Assembly (NCBI GenBank): GCA_032622095.1
Contig: CP136066.1
Location: 62,586,609-62,650,608, forward strand
DNA from: Siphonodentalium dalli
Taxonomy: Eukaryota; Mollusca; Scaphopoda; Gadilida; Siphonodentaliidae
Direction of reading: 5' to 3'
DNA length: 64,000 nucleotides
Part shown: in pieces, positions 1 through 11,568 of the stretch
Layout of the letters: each line of letters opens with the position of its first letter
Position numbering within the stretch: position 1 is the first letter of the stretch
The notes under the pieces: generated by a model
Database searches by the model: none
Told to the model about the DNA's origin: nothing
The model's input: the letters and a program-made list of their open reading frames with translations, nothing else
Program-made: the position numbers and the translations under genes

Positions 1-540
1 TAACGGACACACGCATACATATATATAATTTGTGGGTACCCGTTTCAAGGTGAAGGTCACATCGGGCGGAAAAACTGACCCGATGAAAATCTCCCTCACT
101 CCTAGGAACCCCTAAGTACAGACCTAAGGATTACACAACACGCTCATGTCTGGACACAGACACAACACGCTCATGTCTGGACACAGATACGCTCTTTATC
201 AACGACAATGCGGATACGAACGCTCTTTAACTATCACGTGATTAACCCCCACAATTCCAAGACGGCGGCAGTGGGAATGGAGAATGAGTGCTCGGAGCTT
301 CTCAAAAGCAATGCGACGACACTTCATCTGTTTTTTTACCCTTAGATAGGAAGTTTGGTCGAAATCCGTCCAGCAGTTTCCCCGGCCATAGCTAACAAAA
401 AAAAACAGACAGACAGAAGTCCCAAAATATATATTAGTATATAAATATAAATATTTATTATATACACTCTTACATCCAACGATTACGCACCAATCTCCCC
501 TATTTGCTACTTTATGCCACGCTGAACATACGAGACCCCG
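1..540. other. Repeat-derived, non-coding
   Basis: No gene is seen. Positions about 340-440 (cagcagtttccccggccata followed by a CAGA-rich run and an AT tail) match 47695-47775 in the same orientation, so part of this is a dispersed repeat whose other copy sits in the inverted arm at 44.8-48.2 kb. The rest was not recognised. Confidence 0.5.
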
Positions 541-792
541 CTGCTGAAGATATAATGTGTGCGCCCGCCCGAAGGGCGGCACAAGGATGATGCTGAAGAT
601 AGAATGTGTGCGCACGCCTGAAGGGCGGCACAAGGATGATGCTGAAGATAGAATGTGTGCGCACTCCCGAAGGGCGGCACAAGGATGATGATGAAGATAG
701 AATGTGCGCGCACGCCTGAAGGGCGGCACAAGGATGATGCTGAAGATAGAATGTGTGCGCACGCCTGAAGGGCGGCACAAGGACGATGCTGG
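541..792. repeat. 49-bp minisatellite, about 5 copies
   Basis: The core gaagggcggcacaaggatga begins at 571, 620, 669, 718 and 767, an exact 49-bp period with a few substitutions. Open frames on both strands here only translate this repeat (period not a multiple of three, so successive copies cycle through frames) and are not genes. Confidence 0.95.
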
Positions 793-1234
793 GCTCAGTA
801 GAGCTCGGCCTTACGCCCTGTCGTGTTTGTCTGTTTTCTTGTTTGTATGTCAGCCGCGGGTTTGGCCATATGGTCTTGTCTTCACGTGGGTCTTGACCCC
901 ACTTAATCTACAGTATCACAACTTAATATATGACACGTGTTGTCTGCTTACGCCCTACTCTTTTTCAAAAACACACATCATTAATACCTGATATTATATT
1001 TAGAATCCATAGATATGTCCTCGTGTGCATGCATGTATACTTAAGCATACTTAAATGTTGTTGATATGCGTTAATTGTCATATATATTCTGTATTGTGGG
1101 GAGCCGATGTCCATCTAAGTTTCAAGAACTTGTCCTCCAATCCCCCAGTCTCTGTATCTTATTATACTATTAACATATGTTTAACAGCTGGAAAGTTCGT
1201 GTCTGCTTATGAGACCGTATCCAACTTGATGGTA
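793..1234. other. Unassigned AT-rich sequence
   Basis: No convincing coding, RNA or repeat structure was seen between the two minisatellites. Confidence 0.4.
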
Positions 1235-2010
1235 CCACCAGACAATTCAGAGTCCCATACACAGGTAGTTTACAGTGGTGTATTACCAGACATATCAGTG
1301 TCTCATATGTTACAGTGGTGTATTGCCAGACATATCAGTGTCTCATAGGTTACAGTGGTGTATTACCAGACATATCAGTGTCTCATAGGTTACAGTGATG
1401 TCGTATGACCAGACAGGCCAGAGTCCCATACACATGTAGGTTACAGTGGTGTAACACCAGACATATCAGTGTCTCATAGGTTACAGTGGTGTCGTATGAC
1501 CAGACAAGTCAGAGTCCCATACACATGTAGGTTACAGTGGTGTATTACCAGACATATCAGTGTCTCACATGTTACAGTGGTGTCGTATGACCAGACAGGC
1601 CAGAGTCCCATACACATGTAGGTTACAGTGGTGTATTACCAGACACATCAGTGTCTCATAGGTTACAGTGGTGTCGTATGACCAGACAAGTCAGAGTCCC
1701 ATACACATGTATGTTACAGTGGTGTATTACCAGACCTATCAGTGTCTCATAGGTTACAGTGGTGTCGTATGACCAGACAGGTCAGAGTCCCATACACATG
1801 TAGGTCACAGTGGTGTATTACGATACATATCAGTGTATCATAGGTTACAGTGGTGTTGTATGACCAGACAGGCCAGAGTCCCATACACATGTAGGTTACA
1901 GTGGTGTGGTATCACCAGACAGGTCAGACTCCATAGGTTGCAGTGGTGTGTATCACCAAACAGGTCAATGTCCCATAGGTTATAGTGGTGTCGTATCGCC
2001 AACAGATCAG
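1235..2010. repeat. Higher-order minisatellite, alternating 40- and 51-bp units
   Basis: The anchor tacagtggtg recurs at 1271, 1311, 1351, 1391, 1442, 1482, 1533, 1573, 1624, 1664, 1715, 1755, 1806, 1846 and 1897. After three 40-bp steps the spacing alternates strictly 51, 40, 51, 40. The short unit carries catatcagtgtctcat and the long unit carries gaccagacaggccagagtcc, giving a 91-bp composite repeated about five times. The 3' end (1897-2010) decays into irregular variants. Confidence 0.95.
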
Positions 2011-3429
2011 TTACAGTGGTCTCGATGTGGAGAGAATAAAATAGACACTGGGCCCTGATTGGCCAATAATCTTTTGCTGCACAATTCTTCCGTATACATT
2101 CCAATGGTAGAGTGGTCATTGACACAAGCATTAACCCTTTGTTTTGAAGTGTTTGAAGTGTGATACCGTGTAAGTAATGGCAATATTTTAGTTCTTTCTG
2201 GCCTTAAGTAAGAAAACACAAAATTTAAAAGTAAATTCCCTGCTAGATGTACCTGCTGTTTTTGCATAAAAGGTTACCCAAAATATCAATCTTTCGGCCT
2301 TTAAAAAAAATTAAGGACATGGGCATTATTGTGGAAAAGAGTATAGACTATAACGTCTGAGGTAATGTGTACACCAGTGTACCACTTTACCGTGGTATGT
2401 AAGCTAGTGCTTCACGGACGGGTGTATTCGATCCCGTGGTATGTAAGTTATAGTGCTTTACGGACGAGTGTACTCGATCGACGTCTTATAAGGACAGAGT
2501 CATCAGCGCTCGTTGATACGTTGTCTCGCCAAGCCGTACGTTGATAGGGCTTGTCGCTTATGGAAGTGACCACCAGGGACATGTAGATGGCCACTGCTGA
2601 CTCAGAGGCTTCTCTGGTGTTTCTCAGGGAAGAACATATGGTTATATGGTACTTCAGCGAATATTGATGTATTGGGAATACTGGATTGTATGAGTTATTT
2701 ACGATTACGTAAAAAAAAACTGTCCAACTGTTAGAAAACAATCAGTTTTGATTATAAGAATATTCTGAGTTGAAACGTTTCTATCGTCAGGAAAGGGGGT
2801 GAAATAGTCAATTCAAAATGGCACTCTAATCAGTCCTCCCATTAGAATGTTCAGCTAGAATGCATTATGCCTGAATTGGTCATTGTTTGATAAAAAAAAC
2901 ATACTATTCGGACCACTAAAGATACCAAATAGAATCGTTCATTGGTGTCAGAGTTCCCTGCGAATGAATCATCGGTTACTGCACCGACGGGTGTACTTCA
3001 TGGACGTCTTAGAAGGATACAGTAATCATCACTCTTTGATTGGTTGTCTCGCGGAGTCGTACGTCATTTCGATCCAACGCACCATAACGGATCAAATACT
3101 CATGCCGAAATAGCATAAACTTCCGCGGCAGACGACGACCTGAAATCCCGCGTAGTACCGCGAGATTACCTCGGTATCAACATGACATCAAGCCGCTCGC
3201 GATTTGACGAGATTCTCCTTCCCCTACAGCGGGATTATCGTTCTATCAACGTGACAACGAGATCTTCTACGTTTGATGGGTTCTCGGAGCCATAACTCCT
3301 TTTGTTATGTGCTTAACTAATGGAATGCTTCACGAAATGTCGAAATAATACATCTATATGGCCGTCTTGAGATTACCATGACACCACCATCAATGGTTTT
3401 GGTTTTCTCGGCTTACTTTAAGTACTTGG
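2011..3429. other. Unassigned, with one diverged direct duplication
   Basis: No gene is seen. Positions about 2455-2560 and 2975-3080 are diverged direct copies; both hold an acgggtgtac-like start, gacgtctta, then ttgtctcgc and a cgtacgt stretch. From about 3120 the sequence turns into short degenerate units (ccgcgagattacctcggtat and relatives) leading into the satellite at 3430. Confidence 0.45.
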
Positions 3430-4560
3430 TCAACCCCCGCATGTTCTGTGTAGATACCAAACAGTGAATTACAACTGACCTCAAGGATTCTGGCTTACTC
3501 GACGTACGTCAATCTTGGCTTTTCGCGTGAGTCACGTTGCGGATACTCAGCCGAAGATCACAACTGATCTCAAAATTTGCCCGACGTATACGTTAATCCC
3601 CTTATATCATGCTACACGATGTTGATACTCAATAGTAGAGCATGGCTGTACTCAGACATTCTGGCTAGCTCAAAGTACGTTAATCTTCGCTTTTCACGTT
3701 ATACGCTGTATAGATACTCCACAGCGGATCACCACTGACCGCAGGGTTTACCCGACGAACGTTAATCCCCGTATATCATGCCACACAATGTTGATACTCA
3801 ATAGTAGAGCATGGCTGTACTCAGGCATTTTGGCTAGCTCAAAGTACGATAATCGTCGCTTATCATGTTATATCATGTAGATACTCAACGGCGGATCACC
3901 GCTGACTTCAAGCTGTACCCGACGTACGTTAACCCCCGTATATCATGCTACATGGTGTTTGTACTCAATAGTAGAGCATGGCTGTACTCAGGCACTTTTG
4001 CTAGCTCAAAGTACGTTAATCTTCGCTTATCATGTTATATTATGTAGATACTCAACGGTGGATCACCGCTGACCTCAAGATTTACTCGACGTACGTTAAT
4101 CCCCGTACATCATGCCTCACAATGTTGATACTCAGTATCATGGTTGTACTCACTCATGCATGCGTTCTGGCTAGCTAGACGTACGTTTGTATTCGCCTAT
4201 CACGTTGTATCCTGTAGATTCTAAACGGCGGATCACCACTGACCTCAAGATTACCCGACGTACGTTAATCCCCGTATATCATGATACACGGTTTTGATAC
4301 TCAATAGTAGATCATAGCTGGACTCAGGCATTCTGGCTTTCTCGAAGAACGTTAATATTCGCTTATCATGCTATACCGTATATAGATATACTCAACAGCG
4401 GATCACAACAGGCTTTAAGATGAACTCGGTGCAGTTAATCCACGCATCCTCCGCTATACGTCGTTGATAACCCGCTGACCTCAAGGATTCGATGTTGCCT
4501 GACGTACGTTAATCTCACGCACCACGCTATATTAGCGCTGGATCTGAGGCAGTTTTCCCC
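3430..4560. repeat. Satellite, about 168-bp monomer
   Basis: The anchor aatagtagag recurs at about 3631, 3800, 3967 and, as a variant, 4303 (two periods later), a spacing of 167-169 bp. Each monomer also holds cgtacgttaatccccgtata and a gatactcaac-ggcggatcacc stretch. The same vocabulary resumes at 9099, so the array is interrupted by the elements at 5.0-9.1 kb. Confidence 0.85.
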
Positions 4561-5075
4561 GAACAGCTCCTATCTCTCAATCATACATATACTAATTACT
4601 GGATGTCGTCATATCTCATTAAAATTCTTCAAGAAATAATAGAGATATCTTTATTACCTAATGGTCTATTATTCCTCTGGGGCTATTTATATCAACTTGC
4701 AATGAAAATACCTGAGTTTGAAAACAAAATACAGCTTTCGTATAAATGCCGTAATTGTTATGACAAAGAGCATATATATAGCCGGCTTGCACCGAACATG
4801 ATACAACATTATTGTAGTTAGGGAGAGGACTTCATATAAGCCATCAGGCGTGTTGTCTGATTCACGTTTCCATATGCTATCACTTCTATTGTGAATTTCT
4901 GTGTCATTTGTATATTATGTATTTGTTTGGAATTGGAAATACAAATATGTTTACACTAAAGGTGTGGTACAACTCGTAAACACCAACGGTTGATGACACA
5001 CACCTCGGTATATATGTAATAACATTTATGTCACCACTAACGTCAAGATTTATTCGACTTACATTAATATTTAGA
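4561..5075. other. Satellite edge and unassigned sequence
   Basis: Positions 4570-4620 still carry satellite words (tatctctcaatcatac, ggatgtcgtcat) that recur at 9310, 9660, 10085 and 10320. A 72-codon frame at 4603-4821 starts inside that satellite and resembles nothing known, so it is not called as a gene. Confidence 0.4.
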
Positions 5076-5217
5076 GGATATTACTTGGTTGGTTTAATAT
5101 TTGGCCCGACATCAGCCCGAGGTAACCTAATATCAGCCCTAGGCCGACGGTCGAAGGCTGATATGAGGATATGAGGGATGATGCAAGGCATACCATACAA
5201 ACCAACCAAGTAATACC
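5076..5217. mobile_element. Small foldback MITE
   Basis: The outer ends are near-perfect inverted repeats: tattacttggttggttt at the left and aaaccaaccaagtaata at the right. A second, weaker inverted pair (atatcagccctaggc and ggctgatat) lies inside. No coding capacity. The superfamily cannot be assigned because no clear target-site duplication is visible. Confidence 0.75.
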
Positions 5218-5345
5218 CTATTTATCAATGCTATCGCCTCTTAGTGGTAACAATGTATATGTCAGATCAACTGTTTCAAGTTAGTGACGTCACAAAAGTC
5301 GATATCTGAACAGTATTTAGAAGTGAGATAGAGTCACGGCACTTG

Positions 5346-5433
5346 GTGATGTCGTAAAAAGATATCACTCGGATTACTGATGTCGTAAAATGATATTACT
5401 CGGATTGGTGATGTCGTAAAATGATACTCGGTT
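5346..5433. repeat. 31-bp tandem repeat, 3 copies
   Basis: The core gatgtcgtaaaa begins at 5348, 5379 and 5410. Confidence 0.85.
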
Positions 5434-5512
5434 TAAGGGTAAACTGAAGTGATATTCACACAGTTCGATAATAGGCAGTTATGGGCAAAAATGTCATATC
5501 TAATTAATAAAT

Positions 5513-5822
5513 AGAGGATATCCACACTTTTTCAGTGGATATGGGTTATATCTCATGAGTGATGACAAAACATTGAATTTCACGAGTGGCTTTAGCCACG
5601 AGTGGAAATTCAAATGTTTTGTCATCACGAATGAGATTTAACCCATATCCACTGAAAAAGTGTGGATATTCTGTTTATTATATACTTTAGTTACTTGCCT
5701 ATGGCCCCCAATGAATGTCAATATATAATAAATTTCACCAGTGGGATATCACTTATATCTCACTAGTGGGATATCACTTATATCTCACTGCTAAAACCTT
5801 ATAATTCATGGGCAAGTATATA
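5513..5822. mobile_element. Composite foldback element, copy 1
   Basis: Positions about 5518-5669 form a near-perfect palindrome of about 150 bp centred near 5594. The left arm begins tatccacactttttcagtgg and the right arm ends with its complement. It is followed by a tail (5671-5822) that starts tatatactttagttacttgc and ends atgggcaagtatata, itself inverted, with a repeated gtgggatatcacttatatct inside. The same palindrome and tail recur in the same orientation at 49796-50300. The next element begins exactly where this one ends. Confidence 0.85.
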
Positions 5823-6099
5823 ACAAGAAAACTAAGATGCATGCATCAGGTCGGCCGTGAACTATCTACCATAGAATTGTTGTAGCTATCGATTATACAT
5901 TTTGGAACACCTGTCTGTATGTATGTGTGTATGCATGAATGCATGTGTGTATGTGTTATAGACTCTAACACTGCTCGACTGATCCGACTCGGATTTGGTA
6001 TTTAACGTGTCAACTTGACCTCGCTCATAGGCATGTTTCTGGACCTTGACCGATCCGACTAAAAATTTGTGTGTAGGACTACTTCGATCCCGGGAGCAA

Positions 6100-6540
6100 T
6101 ATTGACGGGTCCAATTTCACGTGGGACCATGTTCTCGAACGTGCTGATGTAGGCATGTTTCTGGACTATTTGGACGGGTCAAATCTTGATCCCGACCTGA
6201 CTTTGACATTCAAAAAGATCAATTCAAGGTCAAATCTGGTAAAATGGAAGTATTTCAACGAAATATAATACCTACTGTTACTTTTGTCCCAGGAGTGTTT
6301 CGGGTGGGTCAAATTATGACCCTGACCTGATCTTGACATTCAAAATTGTCAATTCAAGGTCAAATCGGGTAAAGCCGGGCGGATTTCGACGGGTATTTTT
6401 GTCGTGACTTTTGTCCGGGGAGTGTTTTGGACGGGTCAAATCGTGACCCGACATGACGTTCACCTTTAAAATGGTCAATTCAAGGTTAAATCGCGCAATT
6501 CTCCGAAAATCAGAGGGGAACATCCCGGACGAAGTAGGGT
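6100..6540. repeat. Degenerate ~120-bp tandem units in arm 1
   Basis: Three to four units each hold gacgggtcaaat-like text, a gacctga, then caattcaaggtcaaat. The same units appear inverted at 47300-47700. The palindromic vocabulary (tcaaggtcaaat against atttgaccttga) explains open frames on both strands. Confidence 0.8.
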
Positions 6541-6809
6541 CCACCAGCTACTATTATATATTTCTAGATTTAGTTACAAACTAAATACCTGTATATTGTA
6601 CAAAGAAATGTTTGACAAATATATCTGTATCAATATTACCATACGGGTCATTAAAATAGATACGACGAAACAAATTTTGAAGGGTGCATGTATCAGGTAA
6701 ATTTTTATATTTCAAACGATGACAGGAATGCGGAAAGTTGAAGTACCTACGTAATACTGACTATCCGAATGAAGAGATATACATGTATATAAAAACCAAA
6801 ATAGAAGAT

Positions 6810-8050
6810 GACTGCTGGCGACAATGTTTTCCAAAAAAATTCAAAGCATTCGATAGCTCCCATCTAGTTGTCAGCCCGAAGATCAATATAAAGTGTGGTG
6901 ACTATCAGATGAGGGATATGACTGTACAGTTGCTAAACAATTCAGTCACGCAAAAGAGGATCAAACAGTAAGATACCAAATTGCTGCCTGTGGTAATGTT
7001 TTTTAACGAAATTCGGGAAAATTAGATTACTCTCACCCTGGTTATCCAGAAGATCATTGTGGAATCTGGTGACGATCGGACAAGGGGTGTCGTCTGTAGG
7101 ATCAACCAAATTATTTAGCCATAAAAATAGTAAAATTCCAGATCACCGCTGGCAGTGATGTCTTCACAAGGACAGCTTGAGAACAAAACATGGCTCACAT
7201 CTAGCGGTGACCCAAACTATCCACGTGAGAAAAAGTTCTCCAATAAAAGCTGGCTGCAGGGTGCGCCAATTGATTCAAATTCGAAATGTAACAGGGTGTA
7301 CTGCTTGTGGCCATGTTTTCCCCGCATATTTGATAGACTTATGGACAAAACCACTGAATCCGTTGAATCAATATACATGTATACATGGATTAATTTATAT
7401 GCATTGTTATACACAGTACTGGTATATAAAGGTACTGAAAATAACAATATTACTAGTATACACAAAATAAACCATATATCATGGCTATCGGTTCTAATAT
7501 CCGAATATGACAGCTGATAACTTGGTGTGAATTGAAGAGTGTTGGTATCTCAAGCATATCTAACCCTCCACGTTAGAAACATGCCATTAAATGTCATAAG
7601 TATAATCTAGCTTGAGGACAGAAGTTATCCATAAAACCCCCCTTAATTCAACCAGGTCCTCGCGCGATGTATGGTCGATCACGTGATGATCTAGGGGGGA
7701 TTAGAATTGTTGTATAAAAACAGCACTGCATGTAAATATAAAATAAAATAGTGCTACATCTTATTACAGATTATTGCCATATATAATCAGTGACTATACA
7801 GACAGTCTGACAAAATAAAGTTTCAGTGACACTCTATCCGAAGAGGGGAATAATTCCATCTGTTACAGTCAATGGAGCAATTATGAATCTGGAAAGGTGA
7901 AATTTCGAACTAATACTAGATATCGACATGACGCGATAACATATAACGTAAATGTAATATGGCCGCTGGCGACCATTTTTTCCTATAAAATAAAAAAAAT
8001 ATTTGATAGCTCTCATCTGATAGATCAATATCAAGATAAATATCAAGTTT
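6810..8050. repeat. Degenerate ~165-170-bp units in arm 1
   Basis: A word of the type gctggcgacaatg or gcttgtggccatg recurs at about 6812, 6984, 7149, 7306 and 7962, each followed by a tttgatag-ctccatct or gatcg-gacaag stretch. The first four are about 157-172 bp apart. The repeating makeup argues against the open frames here being independent genes. Confidence 0.6.
7155..7517 (+). CDS. Doubtful 120-codon frame conserved in both arms
   Basis: An ATG frame of 120 codons begins MMSSQGQLENK and ends LISEYDS. The inverted arm holds a frame of exactly the same length (46416-46778, minus strand) differing at roughly a dozen residues with no stop or frameshift. No family is recognised, no signal peptide or domain is seen, and the frame spans several degenerate repeat units. 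The equal length could reflect only the youth of the duplication. Treat as a hypothetical element-encoded protein at best; a non-coding repeat is more likely. Confidence 0.15.
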   Translation: MMSSQGQLENKTWLTSSGDPNYPREKKFSNKSWLQGAPIDSNSKCNRVYCLWPCFPRIFDRLMDKTTESVESIYMYTWINLYALLYTVLVYKGTENNNITSIHKINHISWLSVLISEYDS

Positions 8051-8097
8051 AGTGATGATCGGATGAGTGAAGTGGACTGTGCTAAACGGTTTAGTAA

Positions 8098-8400
8098 TGC
8101 TTAAAAAGATTTTTACCTTAATATTTTTATGTTCACTTTATAAACTTCACTGAGTCATCTTTGTCATGTATTGAGTTTGATATCTTTTGTTAACAGTTTA
8201 TAAATCATGTATGTCTCATGTTTGTTATTTTAATTTATGTGTTTATTATCATTAAATAAAGTTGCAATCCTTAAAAAGATTCTTACCTCAATGTTTTTAT
8301 GTTCACTTTATAAACTCCACTGAGTCATCTTTGTCATGTATTGAATTTGATATCTTTTGTTAATAGTTTATAAATTATGTATGTCTCGTGTTCGTTATTA
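8098..8400. repeat. ~173-bp direct duplication in arm 1
   Basis: Two units share aaaaagattnttacct, then cactttataaac and tttgtcatgtattga. The first starts near 8100 and the second near 8273. Both are also found inverted at 45540-45830. Confidence 0.85.
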
Positions 8401-9098
8401 TATTATATACACTTTATAGTGTGTTTCAGAACGAAAACAAAATGAATAAACTCAACAAATTTGTAAATTTAAAAACAATTCAAACGTTGTTGTATTCCAT
8501 GTCCCAGCCCGGACATATACACCAAATTTCAATAATATTCATTGAGAAACAACGGACCAAACGCCATATAACACCCCGTATGCATCTTTTATTCCGAGTT
8601 GGCCTTTTATTACGAGTTGGCACTCGCCGATTGGGGCGAGTTAGCCATGAGGCGAGAACACCGATTCCGACACCTTTTCTATTTGCAGCAGGTTAAGTTT
8701 ACGCGTAATTTAATTCACAAAGTTCCCCAATTGGTATCGTAAATAGAGCGACCTTATTTGACAGAGAATGCCTCTGTTATTGATTATAAAGTTGCTATAC
8801 ATTAAAAACGACAATTCACATTCTCGTTCAAGCGCAGTAGTCTATTTTCCCCATGTTGAAGGACATCCACAAATACTAAATAACGCTAACTTACTGCCGA
8901 ATGTTTTACACGACAACTGTTAACATATTTGGGCTGAATTCATCTGACGCGGTATTATTCCTCAAAATAAACAACAAAACCATCGTTACTTGGAAATGTA
9001 GTTTGGGCTAACATTTACATAAATCCTCCATATCATTATTCCGACACACACGTCAGATGAAAAAGTCACATGAAGTAACCGGCCAAATTGGCCGAAAT

Positions 9099-10658
9099 AA
9101 TCCCGCATATCACGCTGATATACCGTGTTGGTACTCAACAGTGGATCACGGCCGTGTTTCATGACTCACACAATTTTATACAGACAATGGGATTGGAAGG
9201 TTTTCTGGATTGACGTACATCAATCACACACATCGTGATTCTTTAGCAGCGGCGCTTGACGAGTGGATCAAAGCTGACACGATGTGACCCGGAAATCTCA
9301 TATATCTCAATCATATTAGTTATTGGATGTCGTCACCTCCTTTTGGAATTCGACAATACTTGATACATTGCAATTGTAATATTCGATTCTTTATAATGTA
9401 CGTTAATCGCAGTGGCACGAATTCATCAATATACATTGTGATTATTTCCGCATTGTAACATGTACTACGACGTTTTATAACTATTTACATGAATTACACA
9501 TTTCACGTTATATTAGCATTGTATCATGGCTGCATCTGGACATTTGAATTTGTTGACGGGCATCAATCCCACATATCAAGCTACATTAGCAATAGCAGTG
9601 GGGCTTGGCGAGTGGATCAAAGCTGACACAGTTTGACCTCCGAATTTTCATATCTCTCAATCATACACGGCATATTTGTTATTAGATGTCAACATCTCCG
9701 TTAGACTTCGATAATAATTAGTCCATTTCAATCTCTTTCAATTGTAGGATTTTATTCTTTATGAGCTGAGTTAATCACCAGTGACACGAATTCACTTGTC
9801 CCACCGTGCTGCATGTTACGAAATTACATTGGGATTATTTACGCATTATAACATGAATAACGACGTTTCGTAATTGTTTACACGAACTACACACAGCACG
9901 TTATATTAGCAGTGGATCATGTTACATGAACTACACACAGCACGTTATATTAGCAGTGGATCATGGACGCATCGGGGTTTCTGATTTGGTTGACGCACAT
10001 CAATCCTACATATAATGCTACATCAGCAGGGGTGCTTGGCGAGTGGATCAAAGCTGACACAGTTTGACCTCCGAAATCTCATATCTCTCAATCATACGCG
10101 ACATATTTGTTATTGGATGTCATCATCTAATATGGAATTAAACAATAATTGATCCATTCCAATGGTTATATTTGATTCTTTATGAGCTATACGCATCGGG
10201 GCTTCTGATTTGGTGGACGTAGAAATTAATCCCACACATCATAAACATTAGCAATAACTTAGCAGAGGGGCTTGGCGAGTTGGTCAAACTGACACGGTTT
10301 GATCTCCGAAATTTCATATCTCTCAATCATACGCGACATATTTGTTATTGGATGTCGTCATCTAATTTGGAATTAAACAATAATTAATCCATTCCAATGG
10401 TTATATTTGATTCTTTATGAGCTACGCATCGGGGCTTCTGATTTGGTGGACGTGCATCAATCCCACACATCATACTGCATGTAAACATTAAGCAATAATT
10501 TAACAGAGGGGCTTGACTAGTTGATCAAACTGACACGGTTTGATCTCCGAAATCTCATATATCTCAATCTTACACGGCATATTTTGTTATTGAATGACGT
10601 CATCTAATTTGGAATTCGGCAAGAAATTATCAATTTTAATTGTAAGATTAGATTTGTT
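9099..10658. repeat. Satellite array, long-unit form
   Basis: Long units (spacings about 237 to 428 bp between successive gatcaa-gctgacac words at 9264, 9619, 10047, 10284 and 10524) share tctcatatctctcaatcata, tttgttattggatgtc and ggggcttctgatttggt. A 44-bp stretch ending tattagcagtggatcatg is directly duplicated at 9890-9975. The vocabulary overlaps the 3.4-4.6 kb satellite, so both are parts of one array opened by insertions. Confidence 0.8.
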
Positions 10659-10689
10659 TTAACCCTTTACCCAACAGAACGGCCCTGTG

Positions 10690-10756
10690 CCAATGCATTC
10701 TCTTATATATGCGAGTCGACCATAGGTCGCCTCGCATATATAAGAGAATGCATTGG
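10690..10756 (+). repeat. 67-bp hairpin cassette, reference copy (orientation 1)
   Basis: A 26-bp perfect stem starting CCAATGCATTCTC and ending GAGAATGCATTGG encloses a loop TCGACCATAGGTCGC that can pair with itself apart from one mismatch. The second hairpin of the same MITE (10838-10904) is the reverse complement of this one. The length is similar to an animal pre-miRNA. Confidence 0.95.
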
Positions 10757-10837
10757 CTTAACACATTCAAAATTATAAAATTGTTAAAGAATGTAAGAAA
10801 AAATGGTAAAAAGTGTTAAAAAAAGATTTTTTTTAGG

Positions 10838-10904
10838 CCAATGCATTCTCTTATATATGCGAGGCGACCTATGGTCGACTCGCATATATAAGAGAATGCA
10901 TTGG
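10838..10904 (-). repeat. 67-bp hairpin cassette, reference copy (orientation 2)
   Basis: Reverse complement of the hairpin at 10690-10756, with loop GCGACCTATGGTCGA. Together the two hairpins and the partly inverted spacer (AACAC at one edge, GTGTT at the other) could also fold as one hairpin of about 215 nt. Confidence 0.95.
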
Positions 10905-11172
10905 CACAGGGCATAACTGTAACTATCACAATGTGGTCAAGGAGCCGGTTCCAGTGATATCCATATTTGTATGGTTCTATTGAGACAGACCGAAGATATT
11001 TTAGGCTGTTGAAGCTTTATTTGGCCGGTTTTGGCCGGTTTGTTGGGTAAAGGGTTAATGAACGTTAATCGCCGTGACACTAATTCGTCATCATCGGCCG
11101 TCGTCATACCGTGATGCATGTTACGGAAGTGGATTGTGATTATTTCCGCATCCCGAACTCCACATGATATAA

Positions 11173-11564
11173 CCCTTTACCCAACAAACCGGCCAAAACC
11201 GGCCAAATAAAGCTTCAACAGCCTAAAATATCTTCGGTATGTCTCAATAGAACCATACAAATATGGATATCATTGGAACCGGCTCCTTGACCACATTGTG
11301 ATAGTTACAGTTATGCCCTGTGCCAATGCATTCTCTTATATATGCGAGTCGACCATAGGTCGCCTCGCATATATAAGAGAATGCATTGGCCTAAAAAAAA
11401 TCTTTTTTTAACACTTTTTACCATTTTTTCTTACATTCTTTAACAATTTTATAATTTTTAATGTGTTAAGCCAATGCATTCTCTTATATATGCGAGGCGA
11501 CCTATGGTCGACTCGCATATATAAGAGAATGCATTGGCACAGGGCCATTCTGTTGGGTAAAGGG
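11173..11564 (-). mobile_element. piggyBac-like hairpin MITE, family 1 copy B
   Basis: Full-length copy in opposite orientation to copy A. The right flank is TTAA (11565-11568); the left flank reads ATAA (11169-11172), a one-base decay. Only about 110 bp of satellite separates it from copy A, so the pair forms an inverted arrangement of about 900 bp. Confidence 0.9.
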
Positions 11565-11568
11565 TTAA

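Larger units (their letters stand above)
5823..9098 (+). repeat. Inverted-duplication arm 1 (3.3 kb)
   Basis: Read forward, this segment matches the reverse complement of 44811-48236 from end to end. The left end acaagaaaactaag and right end ggccgaaat are the last shared bases; flanks differ on both sides. The ends are not inverted repeats of each other, so this is either a long mobile element without obvious terminal repeats or a segmental duplication. Arm 1 lacks about 215 bp present in arm 2 (47665-47890), joined here near 6165. No recognisable protein domain is encoded. Confidence 0.9.
10663..11054 (+). mobile_element. piggyBac-like hairpin MITE, family 1 copy A
   Basis: The element is 392 bp between TTAA at 10659-10662 and TTAA at 11055-11058. 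Its ends are inverted: CCCTTTACCCAACA and TGTTGGGTAAAGGG. TTAA duplication with a terminal CCC is the hallmark of piggyBac-superfamily elements. Inside are two 67-bp hairpins in opposed orientation around an AT-rich spacer, then a tail with cacaatgtggtcaagg and a doubled ggccggtttt. No coding capacity. It is inserted in the satellite. Confidence 0.92.

Noticed and set aside
199-991. Several repetitive frames over 500-790
   Set aside because: The frames are read from a 49-bp tandem repeat and exist on both strands.
5823-9098. Helitron interpretation of the inverted arm
   Set aside because: A palindrome sits near one end, but neither a 5' TC nor a 3' CTRR end nor Rep/helicase coding is visible.
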